DNA from: Pseudochelatococcus lubricantis
GTDB lineage: Bacteria > Pseudomonadota > Alphaproteobacteria > Rhizobiales > Beijerinckiaceae
NCBI RefSeq assembly: GCF_011762225.1
Contig: NZ_JAASQI010000006.1
Location: 62,001 to 126,000, forward strand
Reading direction: 5' to 3'
DNA: 64,000 nucleotides
Position numbers and translations under genes: made by a program
Notes under the pieces: model-generated
Database searches by the model: none
What the model saw: only the letters and a program-made list of their open reading frames with translations
Told to the model about the DNA's origin: nothing
Part shown: in pieces, positions 1 through 9,007 of the stretch
Layout: every line of letters begins with the position of its first letter
How positions within the stretch are numbered: the stretch's first letter is position 1

Positions 1-129
1 CGCTGCCCTTTCGCGATCGCCGCGTGCGCGGCCGAACGGCCGGCTTATCGGCAGGTCGGGGAAGGGCATTATCACAGCTGCATCCGCGACGATATTTCGG
101 GCGGGGAGCCGCTGCGGGCGGTTGCCTGA
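1..129 (+). CDS. Peptide/nickel-type ABC transporter ATP-binding protein, C-terminal fragment
   Basis: The first codon of the window is in frame with a 42-residue tail that ends at a TGA at 127-129. It carries CPFAIAAC, an Arg-Pro pair, and a GHYHSC element. This is the C-terminal oligopeptide/dipeptide ATPase signature (paired cysteines, then a Gly-His-x-x-x-Cys) found at the end of DppD, DppF and OppF-type subunits. These proteins energise import through two permeases. The Walker motifs lie upstream of the window, so only the family can be named. It ends 19 bp before the convergent LysR gene and probably closes an operon of transporter genes to the left. Confidence rests on the tail motif alone. 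Confidence 0.72.
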   Translation, partial: RCPFAIAACAAERPAYRQVGEGHYHSCIRDDISGGEPLRAVA

Positions 130-148
130 GAGGCGGGGTGATCCGGCC

Positions 149-1045
149 CTACGCGGCGCGTTCCGCGTCGGGTCGCACGCCCCATTCCTCCATGACGGCC
201 GTGCGCAGCGTCCGGAGCGGAGCGTCCGGATCGGGACGGGTGACGAAGTACAGCGGCACTTCCCGACGTCCCTTTTCCCAGACGACGATACGATCGTCGC
301 GGGCAATCGCCCGCACGACCTCTTCCCTGAGAATACAGAGGCCGATACCGGAAGCGACCAGATTGACGATGGTCGCCTCCCTGTCGGCCTCGATGATTTT
401 CATCGGCGTCAGGTGATGGCCGGAAAAGAGATCGCGCACGATATGCGGGTATGATCCGTTCTCGGGCGTCCATATCCACGGCATGCGGGCGATGTCGGCC
501 AGATCGGCCCTCCCGATTTCGCCCGCCCAGGCTGCCGGCGCCGCGACCAGATAAGTCAGGCGCGTCAGTTCCGTGGCGTCCACGTCGCCGGGAAGGTTAG
601 GCCCCAGGAAGAAGCCCGCGTCGAGCTGGCCGCTGCGCAGGCCGGCAATCACCCAGCCGGACAACCCCTGCTGCACGTCGATCCGCAGATGGGGATCGCT
701 CGCGTTCAGTCGTGCCAGCGTCTTGCCGATTCTCAAGACTTCCGCGCCGATGATGATGCCGAGCCGGAGATGACGCGGCGGCGCCGTCCGCAACGAGTCC
801 GCGCGATCCAGAAACGCGGCGGCGGCATCGAGCACGGCCTCCGCCTTGTCCAGCAGCCGGGCGCCCGTTTCCGTCAGCGCCACCTTCTTGCCGTCGCGCT
901 GAAACAGCGACACGCCGATCTCTTCCTCAAGGGCCCGAATCTGGCCGCTGATCGCGGGCTGGCTCAGATGCAGCTTCTCCGCCGCGCGGGTGAAGTTGAG
1001 CAGGCGGGCGGTGGTAACGAAAGCGCGCAAATGGTTCAGGTTCAT
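149..1045 (-). CDS. LysR-family transcriptional regulator
   Basis: A 298-residue protein of normal LysR length. Residues about 1-60 form the winged helix-turn-helix, with FTRAAEKLHLSQPAIS as its core. The rest is the periplasmic-binding-protein-like effector domain. It is divergent from the hyuA/hyuB pair with 163 bp between the starts, the usual layout of a LysR activator and its target operon. A 9-bp-arm palindrome at 1116-1139 in that space is a good operator candidate. The ATG at 1045 has no strong Shine-Dalgarno. The effector is unknown; by context it may be the hydantoin-, lactam- or oxoproline-like substrate of the neighbouring hydrolase. Confidence 0.93.
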   Translation of the reverse strand: MNLNHLRAFVTTARLLNFTRAAEKLHLSQPAISGQIRALEEEIGVSLFQRDGKKVALTETGARLLDKAEAVLDAAAAFLDRADSLRTAPPRHLRLGIIIGAEVLRIGKTLARLNASDPHLRIDVQQGLSGWVIAGLRSGQLDAGFFLGPNLPGDVDATELTRLTYLVAAPAAWAGEIGRADLADIARMPWIWTPENGSYPHIVRDLFSGHHLTPMKIIEADREATIVNLVASGIGLCILREEVVRAIARDDRIVVWEKGRREVPLYFVTRPDPDAPLRTLRTAVMEEWGVRPDAERAA

Positions 1046-1115
1046 CGGCGGGTCGGGACCGGAGCTGCGGAGAGGGCGGGACGGGCCACGACAGGCGTGC
1101 GCGGGTCAATAAGAT

Positions 1116-1139
1116 TTCCTGATGGATCGTCATCAGGAA
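1116..1139. promoter_or_regulatory. Candidate LysR operator between divergent genes
   Basis: TTCCTGATG (1116-1124), six-base loop, CATCAGGAA (1131-1139): perfect 9-bp arms. It contains a T-N11-A type core as expected for LysR boxes. It lies 70 bp before the hyuA start and 71 bp before the lysR start, so one site could serve both promoters. The assignment to the LysR protein is inference from position and symmetry. Confidence 0.55.
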
Positions 1140-1208
1140 TGACCATTGGCGCAATTCCCCTGTCTGGCGCTAGCTTTCGGGTCACATGCAATTCTTCTGG
1201 AGATATCC

Positions 1209-3266
1209 ATGTACCGTATTGGTGTCGACGTCGGCGGCACGTTCACCGACTTTACGCTGCTGAACGATATAACGGGCCAGGTTTCTTTCTACAAGGTATC
1301 GTCCACGCCCGCGGACCCGTCGCAAGCCATCTGCACCGGCGCGCGCGAGATGCTCGATGTGTTCGGCGTCAAGGCCGAGGAGGTGAGCTTCATCGGGCAC
1401 GGCACGACCGTGGCGACGAACCTCGTCATCGAGCGTAAGGGAACGAAGACCGCCCTTCTGACGACGAAGGGCTTCCGCGACATCCTCGACATCGGCCGCC
1501 AGACCCGCCCCAATCTTTACGACTACCGCGCCGTCAAGCCGCAGATACTGGTGCCGCGCTCCCTGCGTTTCGAAATCGACGAGCGGGTCGCCTTCGACGG
1601 TTCCGTGCTGAAGCCGGTCGATGTGGCGCAGGTCGACGGCATTCTGGAGAAGCTGCGCGCCGCCGACGTGCAATCGGTCGCCATCTGCTTCCTGCACTCC
1701 TATCGCAATCCCGACCACGAGAACCGTGTGCGCGACCGGCTGCGCGAACTGGCGCCCGATCTCTACATCACCGCCTCGTCAGACCTGCTGCCGGAGTTCC
1801 GCGAGTTCGAGCGCCTGTCGACGACGGTGCTTAATGCCTATGCGGGCCCGCGCATGCAGACCTACCTCGACCGCCTGTCGGAAGGCGTGAAGGAGCTGAA
1901 CGCGCCCGTCGCGCCCTATACCATCCATTCGAACGGCGGGCTGATGTCGATCCCGACCGTGCGCCAGTATCCGGTCCGCACGTGCCTCTCCGGCCCGGCG
2001 GCGGGCGTCATCGGCGGCGCCGTGCTGGCGGGCGAGGCCGGTTTCCGCCACGTGATCACCTTCGACGTCGGCGGCACCAGCACGGACGTCTCGCTCATTC
2101 TCGACGGCCGCCCGCAGTTTACGTCAAGCCGCACGGTCGCGGACTTTCCGGTCAAGATCCCGATGATCGACATTCACGTCATCGGCGCGGGCGGCGGCAG
2201 CATCGCCCGGCGGGATGATGCCTCCGCCCTCAAGGTCGGCCCGTTTTCCGCCGGCGCCGTGCCGGGGCCTGTCGCCTACGGACGCGGCGGCACGGAGCCG
2301 ACGGTCACGGACGCCAACGTCGTCCTGCACCGCCTCAATCCGGTGACGTTGCTCGGCGGCAAACTGGCCGTGGACGAGCAGGCGGCGATCCGCGTCATCG
2401 ATGATCAGGTCGCGGGCCCGCTCGGCATCGACAGGGACGAGGCGTCGCTCGGCATCCTGCGCATCGCCAACGCCAACATGGGGCGTGCGATCCGCTCCAT
2501 TTCCAGCGAGCACGGCCACGATCTGTCCCGGTTCGCGCTGATGGCCTTTGGCGGTGCCGGTCCGCTGCATGCCTGCGAAGTGGCGCAGGAATGCGGAATC
2601 CCGACCGTCATCGTGCCGCGCGAGCCCGGCACCATGTGCGCGCGGGGCATCCTGCTCTCCGACATCAGCCTCGATTTCGTGCGCACGCGCGTGGCGGCCG
2701 CGACGCCGGAAACGTGGCGATCGGTCATGACGTTTTTCGATGAAATGCGCCGCGAGGGCGAGGAGTGGCTCGACGGCGAGCATGTATCAGCGGAGTTGCG
2801 GAGCTTCCAGCAATTGATCGAGGCGCGTTACGAGGGCCAGAACTTCGAGGTGACCGTGCAGGTCGCCCCCGACGAGACGCTGACGCTGGCCGAATTTCTG
2901 ACCCGCTTCGATGCGGCTCATCGGATCGAATACGGCTACGACATCCCCGGCCGCACGGTCGAGGTCGTCAACTGCCGCACGAAGGCCGTAGGGCTTGTGC
3001 CGAAGCCTTACAACGATTTTCAGCCGAAGATCGGGGGAAGCGTGGAGGAGGCGCTCATCGAACACCGCACGACCTACTTCAACGCCGGTCGCGGGCGCGA
3101 GAAGACGCCTGTGTACGAACGCGAGAAGCTGCCGGCGGGGGTGCCGATGGCGGGCCCCGCGATCGTCGAGGAAATGAGCTCGACCACGGTCATTCCGCCC
3201 GCCACCCGTTTCGAGATCGATCAGGCCGGCAACATCATCATTTCCATCCTGGGAGACGCGCAGTGA
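1209..3266 (+). CDS. hyuA: Hydantoinase/oxoprolinase family protein, subunit A
   Basis: 685 residues. The N-terminus has the ASKHA-type phosphate-binding element GVDVGGTFTD (residues 5-14), then HGTT at 64-67 and a second GGTSTD loop near residue 287, all typical of HyuA / N-methylhydantoinase A / 5-oxoprolinase A. Members use ATP to open cyclic amides such as hydantoins or 5-oxoproline, together with subunit B. The frame is open further upstream, but the ATG at 1209 is chosen because CTGGAG lies just before it and the family N-terminus starts there. The end overlaps hyuB by 4 bp (GTGA), indicating translational coupling. It could equally be an acetone-carboxylase-type A subunit, but no third subunit is present. 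The substrate is not set by sequence. Confidence 0.92.
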   Translation: MYRIGVDVGGTFTDFTLLNDITGQVSFYKVSSTPADPSQAICTGAREMLDVFGVKAEEVSFIGHGTTVATNLVIERKGTKTALLTTKGFRDILDIGRQTRPNLYDYRAVKPQILVPRSLRFEIDERVAFDGSVLKPVDVAQVDGILEKLRAADVQSVAICFLHSYRNPDHENRVRDRLRELAPDLYITASSDLLPEFREFERLSTTVLNAYAGPRMQTYLDRLSEGVKELNAPVAPYTIHSNGGLMSIPTVRQYPVRTCLSGPAAGVIGGAVLAGEAGFRHVITFDVGGTSTDVSLILDGRPQFTSSRTVADFPVKIPMIDIHVIGAGGGSIARRDDASALKVGPFSAGAVPGPVAYGRGGTEPTVTDANVVLHRLNPVTLLGGKLAVDEQAAIRVIDDQVAGPLGIDRDEASLGILRIANANMGRAIRSISSEHGHDLSRFALMAFGGAGPLHACEVAQECGIPTVIVPREPGTMCARGILLSDISLDFVRTRVAAATPETWRSVMTFFDEMRREGEEWLDGEHVSAELRSFQQLIEARYEGQNFEVTVQVAPDETLTLAEFLTRFDAAHRIEYGYDIPGRTVEVVNCRTKAVGLVPKPYNDFQPKIGGSVEEALIEHRTTYFNAGRGREKTPVYEREKLPAGVPMAGPAIVEEMSSTTVIPPATRFEIDQAGNIIISILGDAQ

Positions 3267-4963
3267 ACCACCAGACCAATCAGGCGGGCGGGACGCCCCG
3301 GATCGCCGATCCCATCGGCATGGAAGTATTCTCCAATCGTCTGCTGACGATCACCGAAGACATGGGCAACACGCTCATCCGTTCATCGTTCTCCACCAAC
3401 ATCAAGGAACGGAAGGACTGCTCGGTCGGCCTTTTCGACAGGCACGGGCGGCTCATCGCGCAGGCATCCCACATCCCCCTGCACCTCGGCTCGCTGCGCG
3501 GCAGCGTGCAGGCCGTGCTGGAGCGCTTTCCGGCCGAAACCATCGAGCCGGGCATGGCGTTCATTTCGAACGACCCCTATCTGGCGGGTGGCACCCACAT
3601 GCCCGACATCGCGCTGGTGACGCCGATGTTTGCCGAAGGCGAACTGCGCTTCTTCACCGCCAACATCGCCCACCATTCGGATGTTGGCGGCAGCGTTCCG
3701 GGCTCTATTTCTGCCGCCTCAAGAACCGTTTTCGAGGAAGGCATCCGCATTCCGCCGATCCTCGTGGTGGAAAACGGCCGGATTCGCGAGGATCTGCTGG
3801 ATTTCATCGCCTCCAACACGCGCGAGCCGGAAGAACGCATCCTCGATCTCAAGGTGCAGATCGCGACGAACGAGCGGGGCAACGCCGCGCTCGATGGCCT
3901 GGTGCGGCAGATGGGGCTGGCGCAGGTGGAGCAGGCGATTGAGGACATCCTGAACTACACGGCTTTGCGCATGAAGATGCGCATCGGCGAACTCGGCTCC
4001 TCGCGCGGCTCCTTCGTGTGCCACCTCGATGACGATGGCTCGGGCGGCGACCCGGTTCCGGTCGCGGTCTCCGTCTGGGTCGAGAACGGCAATCTCGTGT
4101 TCGACTTTTCCGGCACGGGGCCGCAGGCGAAGGGCGCGCTCAATGTCTCCCGCAGCGCGCTCGAAGCATCGGTCTTCTATGCCGCCAAGGCGCTTCTCGA
4201 TCCGCAGCTGATGCCCAACGAGGGCATGATGGCGGCCGTCGATATCCGCGCGGAAAAGGGCCTCATCATCAACGCGCAGTTTCCCGCAGCCGTCGGCGCG
4301 CGCAGCATCACGTGCCAGAAGATCGTCCGCTCGATTTTTGGTGCCTTCCGGGAAATCCTGCCCGAAAGCCGTGCGCTCTCCTCCGGCAACGACGACCTGC
4401 CGACCATCGTGTTCTCGGCCAATCACGCGCGCCGGGCGGGTACCTATGTCTATCTGGAAACCATCGGCGGCGGCGGCCCGGCGTCCGCGGAAACGGACGG
4501 CATGAACGCGATCCACGTGCATGTCACCAATACATCCAACCTGCCGGTCGAGGCCCTGGAGCACGAATATCCGCTGATGGTCGACGAATACAGCCTGGTC
4601 GAGCGCTCGGGCGGCGCCGGCCGGCGCCGCGGCGGCCTCGGCATCACCCGCCAGATCACGGCGCTTCGGGACGGCACCATCTTCTCCGCCCGTTCGGACG
4701 GCCACAAATTCCCCGCGACCGGCGTCGCCGGCGGTGGCGACGGCGCGACCGCCCATCTCTATCGCAACTACGGGCTGCCGACGGAACAGGCGCTCGCCTC
4801 GAAAGTCACCCATCTCGTGCTCGCGAAAGGGGAGAACATCCGCATCGAGACGCCCGGCGCGGGCGGCTATGGCCTGCCGTCCGAACGGACCGACGCGGAA
4901 GTTGAACGCGATATCGCTGACGGCGTCATCGCCGCCGGGGATCTGCCGCTTTACGGCCGGTGA
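3263..4963 (+). CDS. hyuB: Hydantoinase/oxoprolinase family protein, subunit B
   Basis: 566 residues starting at a GTG that overlaps the stop of hyuA. The N-terminal DPIGMEVFSNRL element, the ITEDMG segment and the LHLGSL motif are characteristic of HyuB / 5-oxoprolinase B subunits. The C-terminal part has the Gly-rich GGGDGATAH and ETPGAGGYG ending common to the family. It forms the hydrolytic partner of HyuA. The same two domains occur as one fused protein at 24607 in this window, so the locus carries both architectures. It is followed by a 211-bp intergenic region with two hairpins, which probably ends the transcript or separates it from the next oxidase gene. Confidence 0.92.
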   Translation: MNHQTNQAGGTPRIADPIGMEVFSNRLLTITEDMGNTLIRSSFSTNIKERKDCSVGLFDRHGRLIAQASHIPLHLGSLRGSVQAVLERFPAETIEPGMAFISNDPYLAGGTHMPDIALVTPMFAEGELRFFTANIAHHSDVGGSVPGSISAASRTVFEEGIRIPPILVVENGRIREDLLDFIASNTREPEERILDLKVQIATNERGNAALDGLVRQMGLAQVEQAIEDILNYTALRMKMRIGELGSSRGSFVCHLDDDGSGGDPVPVAVSVWVENGNLVFDFSGTGPQAKGALNVSRSALEASVFYAAKALLDPQLMPNEGMMAAVDIRAEKGLIINAQFPAAVGARSITCQKIVRSIFGAFREILPESRALSSGNDDLPTIVFSANHARRAGTYVYLETIGGGGPASAETDGMNAIHVHVTNTSNLPVEALEHEYPLMVDEYSLVERSGGAGRRRGGLGITRQITALRDGTIFSARSDGHKFPATGVAGGGDGATAHLYRNYGLPTEQALASKVTHLVLAKGENIRIETPGAGGYGLPSERTDAEVERDIADGVIAAGDLPLYGR

Positions 4964-5032
4964 AAATGGCGGCGCGCCGGACATGTCCGCGGGAACGTTC
5001 CGGCGCAGCTCCCCACGCCTAGCGGGCGTTCC

Positions 5033-5054
5033 GATCAGATGTAAGCATCTGATC
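5033..5054. repeat. Short intergenic hairpin
   Basis: GATCAGATG (5033-5041), loop TAAG, CATCTGATC (5046-5054): perfect 9-bp arms. It lies 70 bp after the hyuB stop and just before a longer palindrome. It has no T-run, so a factor-independent terminator is unlikely. It may be part of a composite intergenic repeat or a Rho-dependent 3' end. Confidence 0.6.
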
Positions 5055-5084
5055 GATCAGAACTCGCTCAAAATAAGGAAACGA

Positions 5085-5120
5085 GAATCTGTCCTGTTTC
5101 AACATAAACAGGACAGATTC
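5085..5120. repeat. 15-bp-arm palindrome, copy 1 of an intergenic family
   Basis: GAATCTGTCCTGTTT (5085-5099), loop CAACAT, AAACAGGACAGATTC (5106-5120): perfect arms. A second complete copy is at 8972-9007 and a half copy at 6685-6696. The two full copies differ by a compensating base-pair change, T-A here and C-G there. It sits 55 bp before the next start codon. Confidence 0.8.
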
Positions 5121-5174
5121 CAGCGGGCGTATTCCATGGAACATATTCGCGGACTGACAGGAGGCGTGAGCGAG

Positions 5175-6611
5175 ATGTCCGACCAGATTGCACCGTCAGG
5201 CACATCCTGGTGGCTAGAGGAAGCGATGGCTGCGGAACAGCGGGAGGGCGTGCTCCCTCCGCCGCCGTCCGGCCCGTTGCCGGAAACCGGGGTGGATGTC
5301 GCCATCGTCGGCGGTGGCTTCACCGGCCTGTGGACGGCGCTCGCCCTGCGCCAGCGCGCGCCGGAGCTGTCGGTCGCTGTCGTGGAAGCAGGCGTCTGCG
5401 GCAGCGGCGCCAGCGGGAAGAACGGCGGCAAGGTGCACGGTTACTGGTCTCAGTTGCCCCATCTTACCGCTACTTTCGGTCCCGACGCCGCCCTCGCCAT
5501 CGCGCGGGCGGGAACGCAGGCGCAGGATGCGCTCCGCGCCTTCGCCACCGCCGGCACGTATGACGTGTGGTGGCGCGAGGGCGGAAACGTCCGCGTCGCC
5601 ACGACACCCGAGCAGGAGGCGAAGCTGCGCGGCTATGTCGAGACGGCGCGCCGGCTCGGCGTGCCCGATACGGCGCGGTCATTGAGCGCCGGGGAGGTCG
5701 CCGGGCTGTGCGCGTCGCCGGTGTTTCGCAGCGGCGTGCTGTTCGCCGAAGGCGCCACGATCCAGCCCGCCCGGCTGGCGCGCGCCCTGCGGCGCGAGGC
5801 CATGGCAGCCGGCATCGCTGTTCATGAGAACACGCCGGTGGTCGGCCTCGATCGTGGAAACCCTTCGCGCCTGCGCACCGCAAGGGGCGATATCGTCGCC
5901 CGCAAGGTGGTGCTGGCAACCAACGCTGCCTTGGGGCGGGAGCCGTCGATCTCACCCTTCCTGAGCGTATTTTCGAGCTATGCGGCGATCAGCCGGCCGG
6001 CCGCCGGCGCACTGGCGTCGATGGGCTGGAATACGGACGTCAGCTTCGCCGACATGCGGATGTTCGTCCACTACTTCCGCCGTACGCCGGACGGACGCGC
6101 ACTGATGGGGGCCGGGGCGGGGCCCGTCGCCTACGCCAACCGGTCCGAGGCGGTGGGCATGACCGGATCGGCGGAAGGCGCCGGGCGTGCCATTGCCGGA
6201 ATGCGTCACCTGCTGCCGGACCTGATGAACGCGGTTCCCGCCGAGCGCGTATGGGGCGGTGCGATCGATGTCGCGTCCGATCGCCTGCCGTTTGTCGGCA
6301 GCCTGCCGGGAGGCGACGTCTTTTACGCTTGCGGCTTCTCGGGACACGGCGTCAACCCGACCTTTATCGTCGCGCAATGCCTCGCCGCACTCGTGGCGGG
6401 CCAGCACCATCCGTGGCTCGACCTGCCGTTCTATCGGCGGCAGATGCCGCGCCTGCCGCCCGAGCCCCTGCGTTATCTGGGTGCGGCGGCGGTGCGGCGC
6501 GCGATCCTCGCCTGCGAGGACGCTGAGGAGAACGGGCGCGCCCCGTCCGCCTTCGCCCGGACGGTCGCCGGTCTTCCGGCGCGGCTCGGGCTGCGGATCG
6601 GCGTCAGGTAG
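5175..6611 (+). CDS. FAD-dependent amine/amino-acid oxidoreductase (DAO fold, PuuB-like)
   Basis: 478 residues. The dinucleotide-binding loop GGGFTG (residues 46-51) follows a leader of about 40 residues containing SWW. A GSGASGKNGGKVHG segment and the late GFSGHGVNPT element are typical of the D-amino-acid-oxidase superfamily, closest in style to gamma-glutamylputrescine oxidase. Such enzymes oxidise a primary or secondary amine to an imine and give hydrogen peroxide or pass electrons on. The ATG at 5175 is preferred because AGGAGG lies at 5159-5164; an ATG at 5136 in the same frame has no such site. It follows hyuB and precedes a divergent LysR/oxidase pair. A paralogue with a similar N-terminal layout is at 17979. 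Confidence 0.85.
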   Translation: MSDQIAPSGTSWWLEEAMAAEQREGVLPPPPSGPLPETGVDVAIVGGGFTGLWTALALRQRAPELSVAVVEAGVCGSGASGKNGGKVHGYWSQLPHLTATFGPDAALAIARAGTQAQDALRAFATAGTYDVWWREGGNVRVATTPEQEAKLRGYVETARRLGVPDTARSLSAGEVAGLCASPVFRSGVLFAEGATIQPARLARALRREAMAAGIAVHENTPVVGLDRGNPSRLRTARGDIVARKVVLATNAALGREPSISPFLSVFSSYAAISRPAAGALASMGWNTDVSFADMRMFVHYFRRTPDGRALMGAGAGPVAYANRSEAVGMTGSAEGAGRAIAGMRHLLPDLMNAVPAERVWGGAIDVASDRLPFVGSLPGGDVFYACGFSGHGVNPTFIVAQCLAALVAGQHHPWLDLPFYRRQMPRLPPEPLRYLGAAAVRRAILACEDAEENGRAPSAFARTVAGLPARLGLRIGVR

Positions 6612-6684
6612 CGGCGTCCAGAGCAGTTTGCCTTCGAGTCGATCCGTCGAATCGAATGCAAGTTACGGCAAAATATAGGACTTA

Positions 6685-6696
6685 GAATCTGTCCTG
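6685..6696. repeat. Half copy of the GAATCTGTCCTG palindrome
   Basis: GAATCTGTCCTG matches the first 12 bases of the left arm at 5085 exactly, but no right arm follows. It lies in the 107-bp gap between an oxidase stop and the convergent end of a LysR gene. It looks like a degraded copy of the same repeat family. Confidence 0.6.
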
Positions 6697-6718
6697 CTTC
6701 CGTCGCAACGTCCAGACC

Positions 6719-7627
6719 CTATCCATGATCACTAACAGCCTCTAGCGCCGCCGTCAGCGTCTCGACGGCGGAGATGAATTCATGTTCGATGCGGGTCATC
6801 TTCGCCATTTCGCGCATGACGATGGAGAAGCCGAACTTGGCCTGGATGTCGATCGGCCGGGCCTCCCCGCCGGCGCGGATATGCTCGCGGGCGGTGAAGG
6901 CGTCCACGATGGCAATGCCCAGATCGCGCAGGACGAAGGACGAAACCATCTGCGACAGGTGCACATCGATGCGGGAACGGATATCGAGCCCGTTTTCGCG
7001 GACCAGCCGCTCGATGAGTTCGGCGCTGGCCGTTCCCTTCGAGTAGCCGATGAACGGATAGCGCTCTAGATCCTTCAGCGTGACGGCTGGACGGGAGGCC
7101 AGCTCGTGATCGTGAGGGAGGATGCACATGTAGGGAACGGCAAGCTGGCGGATGGCGATCAGGCCGGAAATGTCCCGGTAAGGGGACGCGATCCCGATGT
7201 TCGCCGCCTGGCTGGAGATCATCCGCAGCGCGCTTATCGTGGTCACCGACATGATGCGGATCGACAGGTCCAGGTGCCTTTCCAGCACGATCCGCATGGC
7301 GTCGGCCACAACGGTGGTGGCAAGGGCGGGCATGGAAGCGACGACCAGGCCGACACGCCGGCCATGCGCGATATCTTTCGCCGTTCTCTCCACCTGGTCG
7401 AGACTGATGAAGAAGCGGTTCACCTCTTCCAGCAGATCGAAGGCGCCCGGCGTCGGGTTGACGCGGCCGTGGCTGCGCTCGAACAGCGCCATGCCCAGAT
7501 GCTGCTCCAGATCGCGGATGAGCCTGCTCGCCGCCGGTTGCGAGATGTGCAGCGCGTCCGCCGCCGCCGAAACGGTGCCGTGAGTCATGACCGCACGGAA
7601 TATCTCAATCTGTCGATGCGTGAACAT
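6719..7627 (-). CDS. LysR-family transcriptional regulator
   Basis: 302 residues from the ATG at 7627, with MFTHRQIEIFRAV at the N-terminus and the helix-turn-helix core SAAADALHISQPAASRL. A second in-frame ATG seven codons upstream is possible, but MFTHRQ matches the usual start of the family. The C-terminal effector domain is full length. It is divergent from the FAD oxidase at 7731 with about 100 bp between them. That region contains GTTGCGGTCAAC (a 4-4-4 palindrome) and a spaced CCTATAA/TTATAGG pair, either of which could be its site. The co-inducer is unknown; by context it is an amino acid or amine. Confidence 0.92.
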   Translation of the reverse strand: MFTHRQIEIFRAVMTHGTVSAAADALHISQPAASRLIRDLEQHLGMALFERSHGRVNPTPGAFDLLEEVNRFFISLDQVERTAKDIAHGRRVGLVVASMPALATTVVADAMRIVLERHLDLSIRIMSVTTISALRMISSQAANIGIASPYRDISGLIAIRQLAVPYMCILPHDHELASRPAVTLKDLERYPFIGYSKGTASAELIERLVRENGLDIRSRIDVHLSQMVSSFVLRDLGIAIVDAFTAREHIRAGGEARPIDIQAKFGFSIVMREMAKMTRIEHEFISAVETLTAALEAVSDHG

Positions 7628-7730
7628 GCGCCTATAACATTGCCTCATGAAAGCAAGGGTTATTGGTATTTGATTTATAGGTTGCGGTCAACGAACCATT
7701 ATGCTGGGCACTGGTTGCAGGATCTGGAGC

Positions 7731-8837
7731 ATGACGAACGGACGAACGAGCGATATCGTGGTCATCGGCGGCGGCCTCATCGGTACCGCTGTCGCCTTTG
7801 GTTTGCGTGAACGCGGCCTCGATACGGTGCTGCTGGACGAGGGCGACGTGGCATTGCGTGCCGCGAGAGGCAATTTCGGTCTGGTGTGGTTGCAGAGCAA
7901 GGGCGCGGGCCTGCGGGAATATACGTCATGGACACGCAAGGCCGTGGACGCATGGCCCGGTTTCGCCTCGAAACTGAGGGATGTTACCGGCATCGACGTC
8001 CGATACCGCCGTCCCGGCGGTTATCATCTGTGTCTGTCGGATGCGGAACGCGACAAGCGTGCCGCGATGGTCGCCCGCATCAGGCCGGGCCAGCCCCACG
8101 ACGCCCGGACGGTGATGCTGGAGCGGGATGAGCTGAAGGCGCGCCTGCCTTTCATCGGCCCCTCCGTGGTCGGCGGCTCGTATAACCCGCTCGACGGGGA
8201 CTGCAACTCGCTGGCGCTGTTCAGGGCCTTGCACGAAGCCTATTCCGTGCGCAGCGGAGACTACCGGCCGGGCCAGGCCGTCCGCCGCCTGCTCAGAGGG
8301 AAGGGCGTCTATGGCGCGGAAACGGCGGAGGGAACCTGGTGGGCGCCGAAGGTCGTCATTGCCGCCGGCCTCGGGTTGGTCGATCTCGGTCGGCAGATCG
8401 GCGTGGGGCCGGTGGTGCATCCCCAGCAGGGGCAGATCATCGTCACGGAGCGTGTGAAGCCCTTTCTCGACGTGCCGATATCCCAGATCAGACAGACGCC
8501 GGACGGCACGCTGCTCGTCGGCGACAACAGCGGCGGCGAGACCTACGAAACCCCGACCTCGCTCTCCGTCATGCACCATCTCGCGAACCGGGCCGTCAGG
8601 ATGATCCCCGAACTGTCCGACATCCGGATCGTCCGCTCGTGGGTTGCCCTGCGCGTGCTCAGCAAGGATGGCGCGCCGGTCTATCAGGAAGCGCCGGACT
8701 GGCCCGGCGTGTTCTTCTTCACAGCGCACAGCAGCGTGACGCTCGCGCCGATGCATGTAACGGAACTGTCCCGATGGGTGGCGGATGGCGCGATCGACGA
8801 GGAGGCACGGGCGTTTTCCACCGCCCGCTTCTCCTGA
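7731..8837 (+). CDS. FAD-dependent oxidoreductase (DAO fold; opine oxidase B / HcnC / glycine-oxidase-like)
   Basis: 368 residues. The N-terminal DIVVIGGGLIGTAVAFGL is the FAD-binding loop. The ARGNFGLVW segment and the length fit the catalytic beta subunits of opine oxidase, HcnC-type and D-hydroxyproline dehydrogenase enzymes. The start at 7731 has AGGATCTGGAG before it; an upstream in-frame ATG at 7701 does not. The partner-type subunits, a small [2Fe-2S] protein and a FAD/NAD(P) protein, lie 800 bp downstream at 9622 and 9951, with an antisense RidA between. The three could form one heteromeric dehydrogenase. That assignment is inference; a free-standing amino-acid oxidase is also possible. 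Confidence 0.83.
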   Translation: MTNGRTSDIVVIGGGLIGTAVAFGLRERGLDTVLLDEGDVALRAARGNFGLVWLQSKGAGLREYTSWTRKAVDAWPGFASKLRDVTGIDVRYRRPGGYHLCLSDAERDKRAAMVARIRPGQPHDARTVMLERDELKARLPFIGPSVVGGSYNPLDGDCNSLALFRALHEAYSVRSGDYRPGQAVRRLLRGKGVYGAETAEGTWWAPKVVIAAGLGLVDLGRQIGVGPVVHPQQGQIIVTERVKPFLDVPISQIRQTPDGTLLVGDNSGGETYETPTSLSVMHHLANRAVRMIPELSDIRIVRSWVALRVLSKDGAPVYQEAPDWPGVFFFTAHSSVTLAPMHVTELSRWVADGAIDEEARAFSTARFS

Positions 8838-8879
8838 CGATGCGGCCTCCGGACAGGCTATCCGGGCGAACGGCCTTGG

Positions 8880-8906
8880 AACGGTGGATGGAAAACCGCC
8901 ACCGTT
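8880..8906. terminator. Hairpin after the FAD oxidase gene
   Basis: AACGGTGG (8880-8887) pairs with CCACCGTT (8899-8906) around an 11-base loop, 43 bp after the stop of the oxidase gene. A clear T-run is missing, so it may protect the 3' end rather than terminate by itself. Confidence 0.45.
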
Positions 8907-8971
8907 CTCTCCATTTGCCGCTGCACGATCTTTTCAGAAAGCGGCATGCCCTTACCGGGAGCGCACTCCTG

Positions 8972-9007
8972 GAATCCGTCCTGTTTACGTTGAAACAGGA
9001 CGGATTC
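8972..9007. repeat. 15-bp-arm palindrome, copy 2
   Basis: GAATCCGTCCTGTTT (8972-8986), loop ACGTTG, AAACAGGACGGATTC (8993-9007). It is the same element as at 5085, with one T-A pair changed to C-G on both arms. It lies between two converging genes and touches the ridA stop codon, so it may act as a bidirectional terminator. Confidence 0.8.
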
